NCBI RefSeq assembly: GCF_014196225.1
Contig: NZ_JACIDI010000010.1
Coordinates: forward strand, 1-64,000
DNA length: 64,000 nucleotides
Direction: 5' to 3'
From: Bacteroides pyogenes
GTDB taxonomy: Bacteria > Bacteroidota > Bacteroidia > Bacteroidales > Bacteroidaceae
In this document: piece after piece, positions 46,281 to 54,923 of the stretch
How the letters are laid out: each line of letters begins with the position of its first letter
How positions within the stretch are numbered: position 1 is the first letter of the stretch
Program-made: the position numbers and the translations under genes
The notes under the pieces: model-generated
Databases searched by the model: none
Seen by the model: the letters and a program-made list of their open reading frames with translations, nothing else
Told to the model about the DNA's origin: nothing

Positions 46281-47372
46281 TTATTTTATATCCGAAGCAA
46301 GAGTTTGAATCACCAGCCCGATTCCACGCTGTGAAGCTATGAAAGCTCCGCCGAGCACTCGTTTCCCATCGTAGAACACAGCCGATTGTCCGGGAGCTAT
46401 GGCCGAAGCTGGCTCGAGAAACCTGACGAGCAGGCGACCGTCTTCCAACCGTTTCACCCTGCAAGGAAGCGGACGGCTGCGGTAGCGAATGCGTACAGTG
46501 AGATTGTCACAGCCGAAAAGCTTTTCTTCACTCACCAGTTTATCCCGTTCCACGAGCATATATTCGGTTTTCAGCTGATCGGCGTCTCCCAACATCACGG
46601 TATTCTTCTCCGGATTGATCTTCAGTACATAAACAGGTTTTCCCAAAGCAATATCCAACCCCTTCCGCTGACCGATGGTGTAATAAGGCGCACCTTTATG
46701 TTGTCCCAATTTCACACCCTCGGGACTGACAAACCAGCCGGGTCCGATCTCACGATCGATCTCGGGACACTGCTCACGCAGAAAGTCGCGATAGTCTCCT
46801 TTGATAAAGCAAACCTCCATACTCTCGCCTTCTTTCGACTTGGCTTCATATCCACGGGCAGCCAGATATTCGCGGACTTCCGACTTGGTATAGTCACCCA
46901 ACGGAAATATACATCGCCTGATCACCTCCTGCCCGACTTGCCAGAGAAAGTACGACTGGTCTTTTTTTTCATCATCTCCCGCAACGATATAAATCCGCCC
47001 GCTACATTCTTCCAGACGAGAATAATGCCCGGTCGCAATCCAATCGCACTCAAGCCGATCTGCCCATTCCGTCAATACACGAAACTTGAAAAGAGGGTTG
47101 CACATCACACACGGATTGGGTGTACGTCCTTGCCTGTACTCTTCTACGAAGTTCCTGACAATGGTATCTTTAAAAGGGATGCGCTCATCCGCCACGAAAT
47201 GTTCGATACCCATGCGTGTCGCCAATTCCGCGGCATCTTGCGGTTCGTCTCCCCATACACGCATGGTGACACCCACAATCTCATATCCCTGTTCCATCAG
47301 CATCAGGCAAGTAGCGGTACTGTCTATTCCGCCGCTCATGCCCACCAGCACTCTTTTATTCCGTTCTCTCAT
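46281..47372 (-). CDS. mnmA: tRNA-specific 2-thiouridylase MnmA
   Basis: Thiolates U34 of tRNA for Lys, Glu and Gln. The PP-loop is [12 protein letters not shown]. The catalytic Cys pair lies in [13 protein letters not shown] and [33 protein letters not shown] is a family signature. The ATG at 47372 starts just before the PP-loop as in homologues. A TACCTTTG box (minus strand, 47402-47395) 22 bp upstream may be the -7 element. It is the first gene of the mnmA-subtilase-xseA-xseB series. Confidence 0.93.
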   Translation of the reverse strand: MRERNKRVLVGMSGGIDSTATCLMLMEQGYEIVGVTMRVWGDEPQDAAELATRMGIEHFVADERIPFKDTIVRNFVEEYRQGRTPNPCVMCNPLFKFRVLTEWADRLECDWIATGHYSRLEECSGRIYIVAGDDEKKDQSYFLWQVGQEVIRRCIFPLGDYTKSEVREYLAARGYEAKSKEGESMEVCFIKGDYRDFLREQCPEIDREIGPGWFVSPEGVKLGQHKGAPYYTIGQRKGLDIALGKPVYVLKINPEKNTVMLGDADQLKTEYMLVERDKLVSEEKLFGCDNLTVRIRYRSRPLPCRVKRLEDGRLLVRFLEPASAIAPGQSAVFYDGKRVLGGAFIASQRGIGLVIQTLASDIK

Positions 47373-47487
47373 CCAAAATCGAATTGTATTCGTGCAAAGG
47401 TAATAGATATACAGTTAATTACCTAACGGAGAATCCATAAAAAGGATGTTAACGCACTCCACAGCAAAGGTTCTTGTTTGCCGGAAA

Positions 47488-47519
47488 GTTGCTTTTCTCA
47501 AATAAAATTCATACATTTG
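47488..47519 (+). promoter_or_regulatory. promoter of the ExoX_C-like gene
   Basis: GTTG (47488-47491), 20 bp, then TACATTTG (47512-47519). The -7 box is an exact consensus, the -33 box is a partial match. The ATG is at 47547. Confidence 0.5.
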
Positions 47520-47546
47520 AGATATATACTAAAAGAGCAAGCAACA

Positions 47547-48428
47547 ATGGCTAATCCGAACATACCGGGAGTTTCCGAAAGCGAGCAGGCCTTATTGTAT
47601 GCCAAACTGAATGAATACAACCGAGGCAGGGCCTCTTTCAAGGAGGCAGGAGTTTATCTGGTCGTACTGCCCCGACCGGAAAAACCCCGGTACTCGCTCT
47701 GGCTTTATTCGCCGCTCCCCGAAAGACAGACAATTCTTTATATCCGTGATCTGACCGCCGATGTACACACATCGCTACGCATGGCAAGCAGTATGCTTTA
47801 TTATTCGCGCCGCTGCCTCATCCTCATGGAATACAACGAAAAAAGGATGCAGAGTCGCGGAGAAGATCTGATATTCTTCGGCAAGTATCGGGGACATTTT
47901 CTGCACGAAATCCTGGAGGTAGACCCCAACTATTTGAGCTGGATAGCCTATAAGTTCGTGCCTCAAATTCCGAAGCAGGAGAGGTTTGTCAAAATTGCCC
48001 GGGCTTATCACTCGGTGCATCTCGACCTGATGTTACGCAAAACGAAGGAGATGCGGAGAAGCAGCCGTTTTTTAGGAGAAGAAGGAGAAACAGTCACCGA
48101 TTTACGGCTGAAAGTCATGAAGGTGAAATTGGAAGATGATCCTTACAAGACAAGGGTCATCGACGGCAGAACCCCGGAGTTTTATGTCACGCAACGGATC
48201 ACCCTGCATGACGCAAGCGGAAACCTCGTCGTATTGGCTATTCGATCCAAACACCCCAGTCCGGCATCATGCACCCTGCCCGCCATGGTTCACAAATATC
48301 GTCCGGGAGAAATCATCTACGTGGCGTCGGCACGGATTGCCCGTACTTTCCAACGCTACGGTTCGAAGTTCACCCGACTGAGCCACGTAAAGCTTATCAA
48401 CCTTAATCTTTCTCAATCAACACAGTAG
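47547..48428 (+). CDS. unknown protein with ExoX C-terminal-like segment
   Basis: 293 residues from ATG at 47547 (MANPNIPGVSESEQALLYAKLNEYN). No signal peptide. Residues about 108-140 read IFFGKYRGHFLHEILEVDPNYLSWIAYKFVP, matching the FGKYKGxxLxEIxxxDPxYLxWL pattern of the ExoX-like C-terminal domain found in nucleases and other DNA-related proteins. The N-terminal region (RPEKPRYSLWLYSPLPERQTILYIRDLT) and the C-terminal region (YRPGEIIYVASARIARTFQRYGSKFTRLSHVKLI) may form beta-rich domains. A DNA-linked role is possible but not shown. It overlaps the 3' end of ispF by 26 bp, tail to tail. Confidence 0.65.
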   Translation: MANPNIPGVSESEQALLYAKLNEYNRGRASFKEAGVYLVVLPRPEKPRYSLWLYSPLPERQTILYIRDLTADVHTSLRMASSMLYYSRRCLILMEYNEKRMQSRGEDLIFFGKYRGHFLHEILEVDPNYLSWIAYKFVPQIPKQERFVKIARAYHSVHLDLMLRKTKEMRRSSRFLGEEGETVTDLRLKVMKVKLEDDPYKTRVIDGRTPEFYVTQRITLHDASGNLVVLAIRSKHPSPASCTLPAMVHKYRPGEIIYVASARIARTFQRYGSKFTRLSHVKLINLNLSQSTQ

Positions 48429-48882
48429 CATAAGCAGACATTCCCTCTTCGCGTCCTGTAAAGCCGAGTTTTTCAGAGGTGGTGGCTTTGATGGCGATTT
48501 CATCCGGGGTGATGCCCATCACATTCGCCAAAGTTTCCTGCATCAGAGGGATATGCGGTTTCAACTTCGGCTGTTCGGCACAGACCGTAGCATCCACATT
48601 TCCCACGCGATACCCTTTTCCGGCAATCAACCCGACCGTCTTCTTCAATAGAATCTTACTGTCTACATTCTTGAACTCTCCCGCCGTATCGGGGAAATGA
48701 AAGCCGATATCGCGCATATTGGCAGCACCCAGCAGGGCATCGCAAATAGCATGCACCAGTACATCGGCGTCCGAATGTCCCAACAGTCCTTTGGTATGTT
48801 GCAAAAGGACTCCTCCCAACCATAACTCACGACCTTCGACCAAGCGGTGGACATCGTAACCAAACCCAACTCTTATCTTCAT
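48403..48882 (-). CDS. ispF: 2-C-methyl-D-erythritol 2,4-cyclodiphosphate synthase
   Basis: Fifth step of the MEP isoprenoid pathway. GYDVHRLVEGRELWLGGV holds the zinc residues Asp and His, then GLLGHSDADVLVHAICDALLGAA (His), DIGFHFPDT, and the signature KATTSEKLGFTGREEG. Length 159 is normal for this trimeric enzyme. The ATG opens at the first residue of the conserved domain. Confidence 0.95.
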   Translation of the reverse strand: MKIRVGFGYDVHRLVEGRELWLGGVLLQHTKGLLGHSDADVLVHAICDALLGAANMRDIGFHFPDTAGEFKNVDSKILLKKTVGLIAGKGYRVGNVDATVCAEQPKLKPHIPLMQETLANVMGITPDEIAIKATTSEKLGFTGREEGMSAYATVLIEKD

Positions 48883-49027
48883 AACTGTTCTTATTTTACC
48901 GTATTAAATCCGATTAAACCCGCAGCTTTGCAGGCAGGTTTCGATGAATCAAGCTGAAAATGTTCTTTTTCTGTTCTTTAAAACGATCCATTCGGCTATC
49001 TTTGCAAAAGTACAAACAATTATTGAA

Positions 49028-49534
49028 ATGAGTAAGAAAATAGCTCGGTTAGTTATCCTTTTCTTATGGGTAGGCATTTGCCGGATGTCTGCACAGATGG
49101 AAACTCTTTCCAATGGTTCTGACAGTCGCCCGTATCCCACCATTCAATTCGATGAAAGTCATGGAAGTCTACAGTCGGCATGGACGACTACGTTCAGCAA
49201 CCTCCCTATTCAACCGGACGAAAGGCTCTGTCCACCAACGATAAAATACGAAATCCGACGAGTGGGCAATTATTGTTTTCTGATTAAACAGACAAGCCGG
49301 CGACCGCTCTCCTTCGCCTCAGGGTCAGAGGCTGAAAAGGGAAGGCCCCGATATTCGCTGTCAGTCCCGGCAACCTTCAATATAAAAAAACTGAATCTGC
49401 CCAAACTGCACGACCCGTATGCCGAAGAAAAGGTAACAGCGTTCGACTTATTCATGAACGTCCTTTTCGAGAGTATATTTTTTCCCGACAATAACAATTA
49501 CTTCCGGTACGGCAGAAGCACCATCGACAACTGA
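49028..49534 (+). CDS. secreted hypothetical protein
   Basis: 168 residues from ATG at 49028 (MSKKIARLVILFLWVGICRMSAQ), a signal peptide. The rest is a short domain with YEIRRVGNYCFLIKQTSRRPLS and PKLHDPYAEEKVTAFDLFMNVLFESIFFPDNNN. I do not recognise the family. The 48944 start is rejected because it overlaps a probable -7 box TATCTTTG (48997-49004). The plus-strand gene is isolated between ispF and the FAH-like gene. Confidence 0.55.
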   Translation: MSKKIARLVILFLWVGICRMSAQMETLSNGSDSRPYPTIQFDESHGSLQSAWTTTFSNLPIQPDERLCPPTIKYEIRRVGNYCFLIKQTSRRPLSFASGSEAEKGRPRYSLSVPATFNIKKLNLPKLHDPYAEEKVTAFDLFMNVLFESIFFPDNNNYFRYGRSTIDN

Positions 49535-49648
49535 AAAATCGCTCCGGACAATGAGAATATTTGGGGTAGCTGCGAACAAAACCCTGTCCGGAAGTGAAAG
49601 GTAACGCAGAATTGCAATGCAATGACGCATGCAGCACGAAAATACACC

Positions 49649-50263
49649 TTAACGAATGTAGAAGTCGAGCAGCTTTTCCTCCTCGAGGTATCCTTGCAGA
49701 TGCTGACCTACACTGACAGGCCCTACTCCCGCCGGAGTACCCGTAAACAGCAGGTCGCCGATTTTCAGCGTCACGAAACGGCTGACATAAGCAATCAGGT
49801 CATCGATTTTGAAAAGCATATCCGCCGTGCATCCGCGTTGTACCTCCTTCCCGTCTACGGTCAGGTAAAAATTCAGCGATTGGACATCCCCATAACGCGC
49901 CACAGGCACAAACGTCCCGATAGCCGCCGAAAAGTCGAATCCCTTGCAAAGTTCCCACGGATGCCCCGATTTGCGGAACTTCCGTTGAAGGTCGCGCGCA
50001 GTAAAGTCGATTCCTACTGTCACAGCGTCATAGTACCGGTGCGCAAAACGGGAGGAAATGTTTTTGCCCAACCGGTTGATGCGCACCACCAATTCCGTTT
50101 CGTAATGAACCTCTTCGGAAAAGTCGGGAATAAAGAACGGTTTCCCGTCTTTCAGTATAGCCGAATCAGGCTTCATAAAAATCACCGGTTCCGTATTCAC
50201 CTCCGTATGCCCCAGTTCTTCGTTGTGCTGGGCATAGTTCATTCCCACAGCTATAATCTTCAT
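49649..50263 (-). CDS. fumarylacetoacetate hydrolase-family protein
   Basis: 204 residues with the FAH fold: FMKPDSAILKDGKPFFIPDFSEEVHYETELVVRINRLGKNI (metal-binding Glu pair EVHYETE), YYDAVTVGIDFTARDLQ, GFDFSAAIGTFVPV and GDLLFTGTPAGVGPVSVGQ. Members hydrolyse or decarboxylate acylpyruvates and similar diketo acids, and the YcgM group includes oxaloacetate tautomerases. Which one applies cannot be read here. The ATG overlaps the rex stop by 4 bp, so the two are translationally coupled. Confidence 0.88.
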   Translation of the reverse strand: MKIIAVGMNYAQHNEELGHTEVNTEPVIFMKPDSAILKDGKPFFIPDFSEEVHYETELVVRINRLGKNISSRFAHRYYDAVTVGIDFTARDLQRKFRKSGHPWELCKGFDFSAAIGTFVPVARYGDVQSLNFYLTVDGKEVQRGCTADMLFKIDDLIAYVSRFVTLKIGDLLFTGTPAGVGPVSVGQHLQGYLEEEKLLDFYIR

Positions 50264-50916
50264 CCTTTGATTTCGTTAAAATTCAACCGATTGAACATCA
50301 CCGCCAGATGCGCATAAAGAGAAGTGTTCTGCACCACTATGTTCTCGGGTACACGAATGCGGAAAGGGGTAAAGTTCCATACCGCCTTGATGCCTCCATC
50401 CACCATCTTGTCGGTGATATCCTGAGCGATACTGATAGGCACGGTAAGCACTCCAATGTTTACGTCATACTCTTTCATCTTCGCTTCGAACTCATCGGAG
50501 TGGAAGATAGGAATACCGTTCAAGTCTTTTCCTACCAAGTCGGGCTTTACGTCGAAAGCTGCCACAATCTCCAGTCCGAAATGACGCAGTCCCGAATCGC
50601 CGAGCAATGCGCCGCCCAGACTACCTACCCCGAACAAGAAAGCCTTGTGCATATCCGTAAATCCGAGAAAGCTCTCGAGCACCTCAATCAGCGCATCAAT
50701 ACTGTATCCCACTCTTGTACGTCCCGAAATGTTTACATACGACAAATCCTTGGCGATCTGCGAAGCGTCAATATTTATTTGTTTGGATATTTGTGTAGAA
50801 GAGACATATTGCTCTCCTTTTTCTTTCATCAGCTTTATATTCGACAGATACCAGGGAAGTCTCCGCAAGGTAGGCTCCGGCACTTTATCCGCCTCTTTCC
50901 GTACACAAGTGCTCAT
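50260..50916 (-). CDS. rex: redox-sensing transcriptional repressor Rex
   Basis: Rex binds NADH and NAD+ and represses fermentation and respiration genes when NAD+ dominates. The N-terminal winged helix is VPEPTLRRLPWYLSNIKLMKEKGEQYVSSTQISKQINIDASQIAKDLSYV. The Rossmann motif is AFLFGVGSLGGALLGDSGL, and LEIVAAFDV carries the NADH-binding acid. It ends with IVVQNTSLYAHLAVMFNRL. ATG at 50916 (MSTCVRKEADKVPEP) is used instead of 50943, which lies in the promoter. Rex in this operon with the FAH-like gene may indicate redox control of that enzyme. Confidence 0.92.
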   Translation of the reverse strand: MSTCVRKEADKVPEPTLRRLPWYLSNIKLMKEKGEQYVSSTQISKQINIDASQIAKDLSYVNISGRTRVGYSIDALIEVLESFLGFTDMHKAFLFGVGSLGGALLGDSGLRHFGLEIVAAFDVKPDLVGKDLNGIPIFHSDEFEAKMKEYDVNIGVLTVPISIAQDITDKMVDGGIKAVWNFTPFRIRVPENIVVQNTSLYAHLAVMFNRLNFNEIKG

Positions 50917-50940
50917 ACTGCTTACTAAAATTGGTATATG

Positions 50941-50971
50941 CAAAAATACACTATTTTTTTATACTGACAAT
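50941..50971 (-). promoter_or_regulatory. promoter of rex
   Basis: On the minus strand ATTG (50971-50968), 19 bp, then TATTTTTG (50948-50941). The -7 box is exact, the -33 box has three of four bases. It ends 24 bp before the ATG at 50916. Confidence 0.6.
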
Positions 50972-51028
50972 CTAAGTAGTCGAAAACCTTAATAGAGATT
51001 AAACAAAACGACGAAAACTCCGCCTTAT

Positions 51029-51059
51029 TTTGCTCTTTCCGACAAGTTTCATACTTTTG
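51029..51059 (+). promoter_or_regulatory. promoter of the SUI1 gene
   Basis: TTTG (51029-51032), 19 bp, then TACTTTTG (51052-51059), an exact consensus match. The ATG at 51084 follows 24 bp later, so the leader is short. Confidence 0.75.
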
Positions 51060-51083
51060 GAAAGAGAATAAAGATGACAATTT

Positions 51084-51431
51084 ATGAAAAGGAACGATTG
51101 GAAAGACAGACTCAATGTGGTATATTCTACTAATCCGGACTTCAGCTACGAAACCGAACCCTCCGAAGAGACAACCACTCTCGAAAAAAACCGCCAAAAG
51201 CTGCGCGTGTCGCTCGACCGTAAGAACAGAGGGGGAAAAATTGTGACGCTGGTAAACGGATTTGTGGGCAGCGACGAAGACCTGAAAGAGCTTGGCAAAC
51301 TGCTGAAAAGCAAATGCGGAGTGGGCGGATCGGCAAAAGACGGGGAAATCATCGTACAGGGGGACTTCAAGACGAAAGTTACGGAACTGTTGATAAAAGA
51401 GGGATACACACAAACAAAGATGAAAGGATAA
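51084..51431 (+). CDS. SUI1/eIF1-like translation factor (YciH)
   Basis: A 115-residue protein. Residues about 35-110 form the SUI1 fold: RKNRGGKIVTLVNGFVGSDEDLKELGKLLKSKCGVGGSAKDGEIIVQGDFKTKVTELLIKEGY. The motif KCGVGGSAKDGEIIVQGD matches YciH and eIF1. Bacterial members affect start-codon choice and stringency of initiation. A promoter and a terminator (51483-51522) frame this single-gene unit. Confidence 0.92.
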   Translation: MKRNDWKDRLNVVYSTNPDFSYETEPSEETTTLEKNRQKLRVSLDRKNRGGKIVTLVNGFVGSDEDLKELGKLLKSKCGVGGSAKDGEIIVQGDFKTKVTELLIKEGYTQTKMKG

Positions 51432-51482
51432 AGGAAGTGCTCCCTGAAAGTGAACTTTCGAGTATACCCCAAGATACCTGAG

Positions 51483-51522
51483 AAGCCATATCTTACCTCA
51501 GCATAGAGTTCAGATATGGCTT
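51483..51522 (+). terminator. terminator of the SUI1 gene
   Basis: AAGCCATATCT (51483-51493) pairs with AGATATGGCTT (51512-51522), followed by TCTTATTGTTTT. It lies 51 bp after the SUI1 stop and before the convergent tsf stop. Confidence 0.8.
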
Positions 51523-51645
51523 TCTTATTGTTTTAGCAATTACGATTCGTTATTTTTTCGAGAACGCATTTTAGTCTCAACACTATTCTCTTTATTGTTA
51601 CTCACGCAGATTGTGAATATCTAACGGAATCATCCGACAGCCGCA

Positions 51646-52470
51646 TTATTCAGCTCTCAAAGTGAAACGTTTGAATGCAGTTACAGTCAGGTCCTTATCC
51701 TGAGTTTTCAAAAAATCGGCTACAGTCATTTTGGCGTCCTGAATATACTCTTGCTTCAACAGGCATACCTCTTTATAGAACTTACCGATACGCCCCATAG
51801 CAATCTTTTCGATCATGTTCTCAGGTTTGCCTTCCTGGCGAGCCTTGTCGGCAGCGATCTCTTTTTCTTTTTCCAATACATCGGCGGGAACATCGTTCTC
51901 GTCGATAGCGATCGGATTCATGGCGGCAATCTGCATAGCCACTTCGTGGCCTACTTTCGCGTCTGTTTCTTTATTCAGCACCACCATCGTGCAAAGGAAG
52001 TTCTTGCCTTGGTGATTGTATACTGAGATAGAAGGACCTTCAACAGTTGCATAACCGTCCAGTTCCATCTTTTCACCCGTAATACCGCTTCTGCCTGTCA
52101 CAGCGTCGGCTACCGTACCGTTACCCATCGGAAGAGCTTTCACTTCGTCCAAAGTCTGGCATTTGTTAGCAATAGCGGCATCCAGAATATCTTGAGTCAA
52201 CTTCACGAAATCTTCGTTTTTAGCAACGAAGTCGGTTTCGCACTTCAAAGCAATCATAGCGCCAAACCCGTTCTCAGCCTTAGCCAATACACAGCCTTCG
52301 GAAGCTTCGCGATCAGAACGTTTTGCGGCAACAGCCTGTCCTTTCTCACGGATAATCTTCATTGCTTGATCGAAGTCGCCATTCGCTTCAGTCAACGCGT
52401 TTTTGCAATCCATCATACCAGCTCCGGTCATCTTACGCAGCTTGGTAATATCAGCCATAGTTACAGCCAT
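51646..52470 (-). CDS. tsf: elongation factor Ts
   Basis: Nucleotide exchange factor for EF-Tu. N-terminal: MADITKLRKMTGAGMMDCKNALTEANGDFDQAMKIIREKG (UBA-like). Core: FGAMIALKCETDFVAKNEDFVKL, then VGHEVAMQIAAMNP, ending in KFYKEVCLLKQEYIQDAKMTVADFL. The ATG at 52470 (MAVTMAD) has an AGGAGATAT element just upstream and is chosen over 52536, which lies in the upstream hairpin region. It follows rpsB after a terminator-like hairpin (52519-52589). Confidence 0.97.
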   Translation of the reverse strand: MAVTMADITKLRKMTGAGMMDCKNALTEANGDFDQAMKIIREKGQAVAAKRSDREASEGCVLAKAENGFGAMIALKCETDFVAKNEDFVKLTQDILDAAIANKCQTLDEVKALPMGNGTVADAVTGRSGITGEKMELDGYATVEGPSISVYNHQGKNFLCTMVVLNKETDAKVGHEVAMQIAAMNPIAIDENDVPADVLEKEKEIAADKARQEGKPENMIEKIAMGRIGKFYKEVCLLKQEYIQDAKMTVADFLKTQDKDLTVTAFKRFTLRAE

Positions 52471-52518
52471 AATATCTCCTTTTATTTTATTTAATGAATA
52501 ATAATTTCGAAACAAAAA

Positions 52519-52589
52519 AATGTGCCAATCTGCCAATCAAAAGCCGGATGTACGCGAATACATCCCAACCATTAGCAAATTGGCACATT
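52519..52589 (-). terminator. attenuator-like hairpin between rpsB and tsf
   Basis: Outer arms 52519-52529 and 52579-52589 pair over 11 bp. An inner stem pairs 52546-52552 with 52559-52565 around a 6-nt loop. On the minus strand the outer stem is followed by seven T. This would end part of the rpsB transcripts before tsf, as is known for the E. coli rpsB-tsf pair. Confidence 0.8.
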
Positions 52590-52598
52590 ATATTCTAA

Positions 52599-53435
52599 TT
52601 AAGCCTCTTCGTCTTCCTTCATGAAAGCAGCAGCCTTAGCCGCATTGATAGCTTCCTCGTCAGACTTATCGAGTCTTGCTTTGGCCGATTTCTTCTTGCC
52701 TCTGTTGGCAGGAGCTTCACCGGCAGCTTCCATATCTATTTTTTCAGCTTTTCTTTCTTCCAAACCTTCTTGCATTGCAGCGCAGCAAGCTTCCAGAATA
52801 ACTTCTACAGATTTTGTAGCGTCATCGTTGGCAGGAATTACGAAATCGATGTTCGAAGGATCGGAGTTTGTATCTACGATACCGAAAACAGGGATACCCA
52901 GACGGTTGGCTTCACGCACTGCGATGTTCTCTTTCATTACATCGATTACGAACAAAGCGGAGGGCAAGCGGGTCAAATCTGCGATTGACCCCAAAGTCTT
53001 ATCCAACTTTGCGCGTTGACGAGAAATCTGAAGGATTTCTCTTTTAGAAAGATTGGCATACGTTCCGTCGTTAGTCAGCTTGTCGATCGTAGCCATTTTC
53101 TTCACAGCCTTACGGATAGTCGGGAAGTTAGTCAACATACCGCCCGGCCAACGCTCGATTACATAAGGCATATTTACAGACTGGGCCTTCTCGGCAACAA
53201 CCTGTTTCGCTTGTTTTTTAGTAGCAACAAAAAGAACTTTTTTGCCCGATTTGGCAATCTGTTTCAAAGCTTCGGCAGCTTCGTCTACTTTTGCAACTGT
53301 TTTGTGGAGGTCGATGATATGAATACCATTGCGTTCCATGAAAATATAAGGAGCCATTGAAGGGTTCCACTTTCTCTTAAGGTGTCCGAAGTGGCAACCG
53401 GCTTCCAATAATGTATCAAAATTTGTTCTTGACAT
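52599..53435 (-). CDS. rpsB: 30S ribosomal protein S2
   Basis: MSRTNFDTLLEAGCHFGHLKRKWNPSMAPYIF, GIHIIDLHKTVAKVDEAAEAL, VLFVATKKQAKQVV, MPYVIERWPGGMLTNFPTIRKAVKKM and IPVFGIVDTNSDPSNIDFVIPANDDATKSVEVI are S2 hallmarks. A C-terminal tail of about 45 residues, rich in Lys, Ala and Glu (KAEKIDMEAAGEAPANRGKKKSAKARLDKSDEE), is longer than in E. coli, as is usual in Bacteroidota. Third gene of the rplM-rpsI-rpsB-tsf series; 185 bp separate it from rpsI. Confidence 0.97.
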   Translation of the reverse strand: MSRTNFDTLLEAGCHFGHLKRKWNPSMAPYIFMERNGIHIIDLHKTVAKVDEAAEALKQIAKSGKKVLFVATKKQAKQVVAEKAQSVNMPYVIERWPGGMLTNFPTIRKAVKKMATIDKLTNDGTYANLSKREILQISRQRAKLDKTLGSIADLTRLPSALFVIDVMKENIAVREANRLGIPVFGIVDTNSDPSNIDFVIPANDDATKSVEVILEACCAAMQEGLEERKAEKIDMEAAGEAPANRGKKKSAKARLDKSDEEAINAAKAAAFMKEDEEA

Positions 53436-53620
53436 TTCTTTTTTCTTTTTAATCGTTTACTTTCTTTTTTGTTTTTCTAAACCAACCGCCGGGTAGTCTT
53501 TACCGAGTCCCGGTAGTTTAGATACTAAACGTAATTCAGTCTACGAGCCAATCAGGCCGACAGGAAACAAGGAGAGAATCCTCGCTCGTGAATTTCTTCG
53601 TTTGCGAACCTATCAACCGA

Positions 53621-54007
53621 TTAACGTTTACTGAACTGGAATCTTCTGCGAGCTTTCGGTTGCCCCGGTTTCTTACGTTCAACAGAACGTGGGTCGCGGG
53701 TCATAAAGCCTTCAGCGCGAAGGGCCGCTTTGTCTTCAGCATTGATCTTAACCAAAGCGCGGGCGATAGCCAAGCGCAAAGCCTGAGACTGGCCTGTAAA
53801 ACCGCCGCCGCACAGATTCACCTTGATGTCGTACTTCTCAGCAGCACCCAGTTTGTTCAATGGCTGTTTTACTACATACTGAAGAATAGTTGATGGAAAG
53901 TACTCTGCAAGGTCTCTCTTGTTAATAGTAATCTTTCCTGTACCTTCGCTAACGAATATGCGCGCGATCGCGCGTTTACGTCTGCCTAATGCATTTACTA
54001 CTTCCAT
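53621..54007 (-). CDS. rpsI: 30S ribosomal protein S9
   Basis: MEVVNALGRRKRAIARIFVSEGTGKITIN, DLAEYFPST, VNLCGGGFTGQSQALRLAIARAL and the basic end DPRSVERKKPGQPKARRRFQFSKR define S9. It starts 6 bp after the rplM stop and is surely cotranscribed with it. Confidence 0.97.
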   Translation of the reverse strand: MEVVNALGRRKRAIARIFVSEGTGKITINKRDLAEYFPSTILQYVVKQPLNKLGAAEKYDIKVNLCGGGFTGQSQALRLAIARALVKINAEDKAALRAEGFMTRDPRSVERKKPGQPKARRRFQFSKR

Positions 54008-54013
54008 TATTTC

Positions 54014-54475
54014 TTATTTATATGAATTAATATCGATCTTTTTAGGGCTCTGAGCAGCATGTTTGTGTTCGCTTCCCGCGTAAACATACAGGTTCTTCAG
54101 CAATTTTGCTCCCAGAATATTCTTGGGAAGCATGCCCTTCACTACTTTTTTCAACAATCTCTCTTCACCGTTCGGTTTGGCCATCAAACGCGCGGGTGTC
54201 ATTTCTCTCTGACCGCCGGGATAGCCGGTATGCGACAAATATACTCTGTCATTCCATTTGTTTCCGGTCAATTTAACTTTGTCTGCATTGATGATGATTA
54301 CGTTATCACCGCAGTCAACATGAGGAGTAAAGTTCGGTTTGTACTTTCCTCTCAACAATTTTGCAACTTTCGCTCCCAGACGTCCCAATGTTTGGTCGGT
54401 AGCGTCAACAACAACCCATTCTTTGGTTACTGTCGCTTTGTTTGCAGAAATGGTCTTGTAACTTAAAGTATCCAC
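54014..54475 (-). CDS. rplM: 50S ribosomal protein L13
   Basis: TKEWVVVDATDQTLGRLGAKVAKLLRGKYKPNFTPHVDCGDNVIIINADKVKLTGNKW and MLPKNILGAKLLKNLYVYAGSEHKHAAQSP are L13 signatures. The start codon is GTG at 54475. First gene of the ribosomal operon; an exact promoter lies at 54603-54633, giving a leader of about 120 nt. A small stem (TTATCA/TGATAA) near 54580 could serve in autoregulation, but this is inference. Confidence 0.97.
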   Translation of the reverse strand: MDTLSYKTISANKATVTKEWVVVDATDQTLGRLGAKVAKLLRGKYKPNFTPHVDCGDNVIIINADKVKLTGNKWNDRVYLSHTGYPGGQREMTPARLMAKPNGEERLLKKVVKGMLPKNILGAKLLKNLYVYAGSEHKHAAQSPKKIDINSYK

Positions 54476-54602
54476 TCTTAATTTTCTTTTTTAAATGTTA
54501 CTACTAAAAATATTCTTCACCACTCATCAACCCTCCCCGGACAAAGGAAGACTAATGTGCTATGAATTAATCTCTTATCATTATGTGATAATAATCGGCT
54601 TG

Positions 54603-54633
54603 CAAAAGTACGGCTTTTCTTTGAAACAGCAAA
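54603..54633 (-). promoter_or_regulatory. promoter of the rplM-rpsI-rpsB-tsf operon
   Basis: On the minus strand TTTG (54633-54630), 19 bp, then TACTTTTG (54610-54603), exact consensus. Transcription should start near 54597. Confidence 0.75.
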
Positions 54634-54923
54634 CTATTTCTCTCTTTTTTTGGATTTATACGGTTGATTGACAGCACAAATTGAAACAAAAAACACCTTA
54701 TTCCACGCAAAGCCCGCAGTGATGAATATACTCACAGCTTTAACGTAGAACCCGGCAGAGGAAGACGGTCGAGACAATTACTTCTCGCTATTCCGCTCAC
54801 TACTTTAACGTGAAACGCCGATGGCAAACACCTTCAACACAGATCACACTAGCCTGCTCACTACTCTGAGGCAGGGCCTCGCGGAAGTGCCAACAAGCGT
54901 CACTGCTTTTGACAGAAGTATCA
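54634..54923. other. intergenic region with a pair of imperfect direct repeats
   Basis: CTCAC(A/T)(G/A)CTTTAACGT occurs at 54731 and 54796. Further CTCACTAC words occur at 54857 and nearby. No gene or consensus promoter found. Confidence 0.35.

Noticed and set aside
54731-54923. Possible further 22-bp array upstream of rplM
   Set aside because: CTCACTAC-type words recur but at 65, 61 and about 21 bp, so no fixed period; kept only as imperfect direct repeats.
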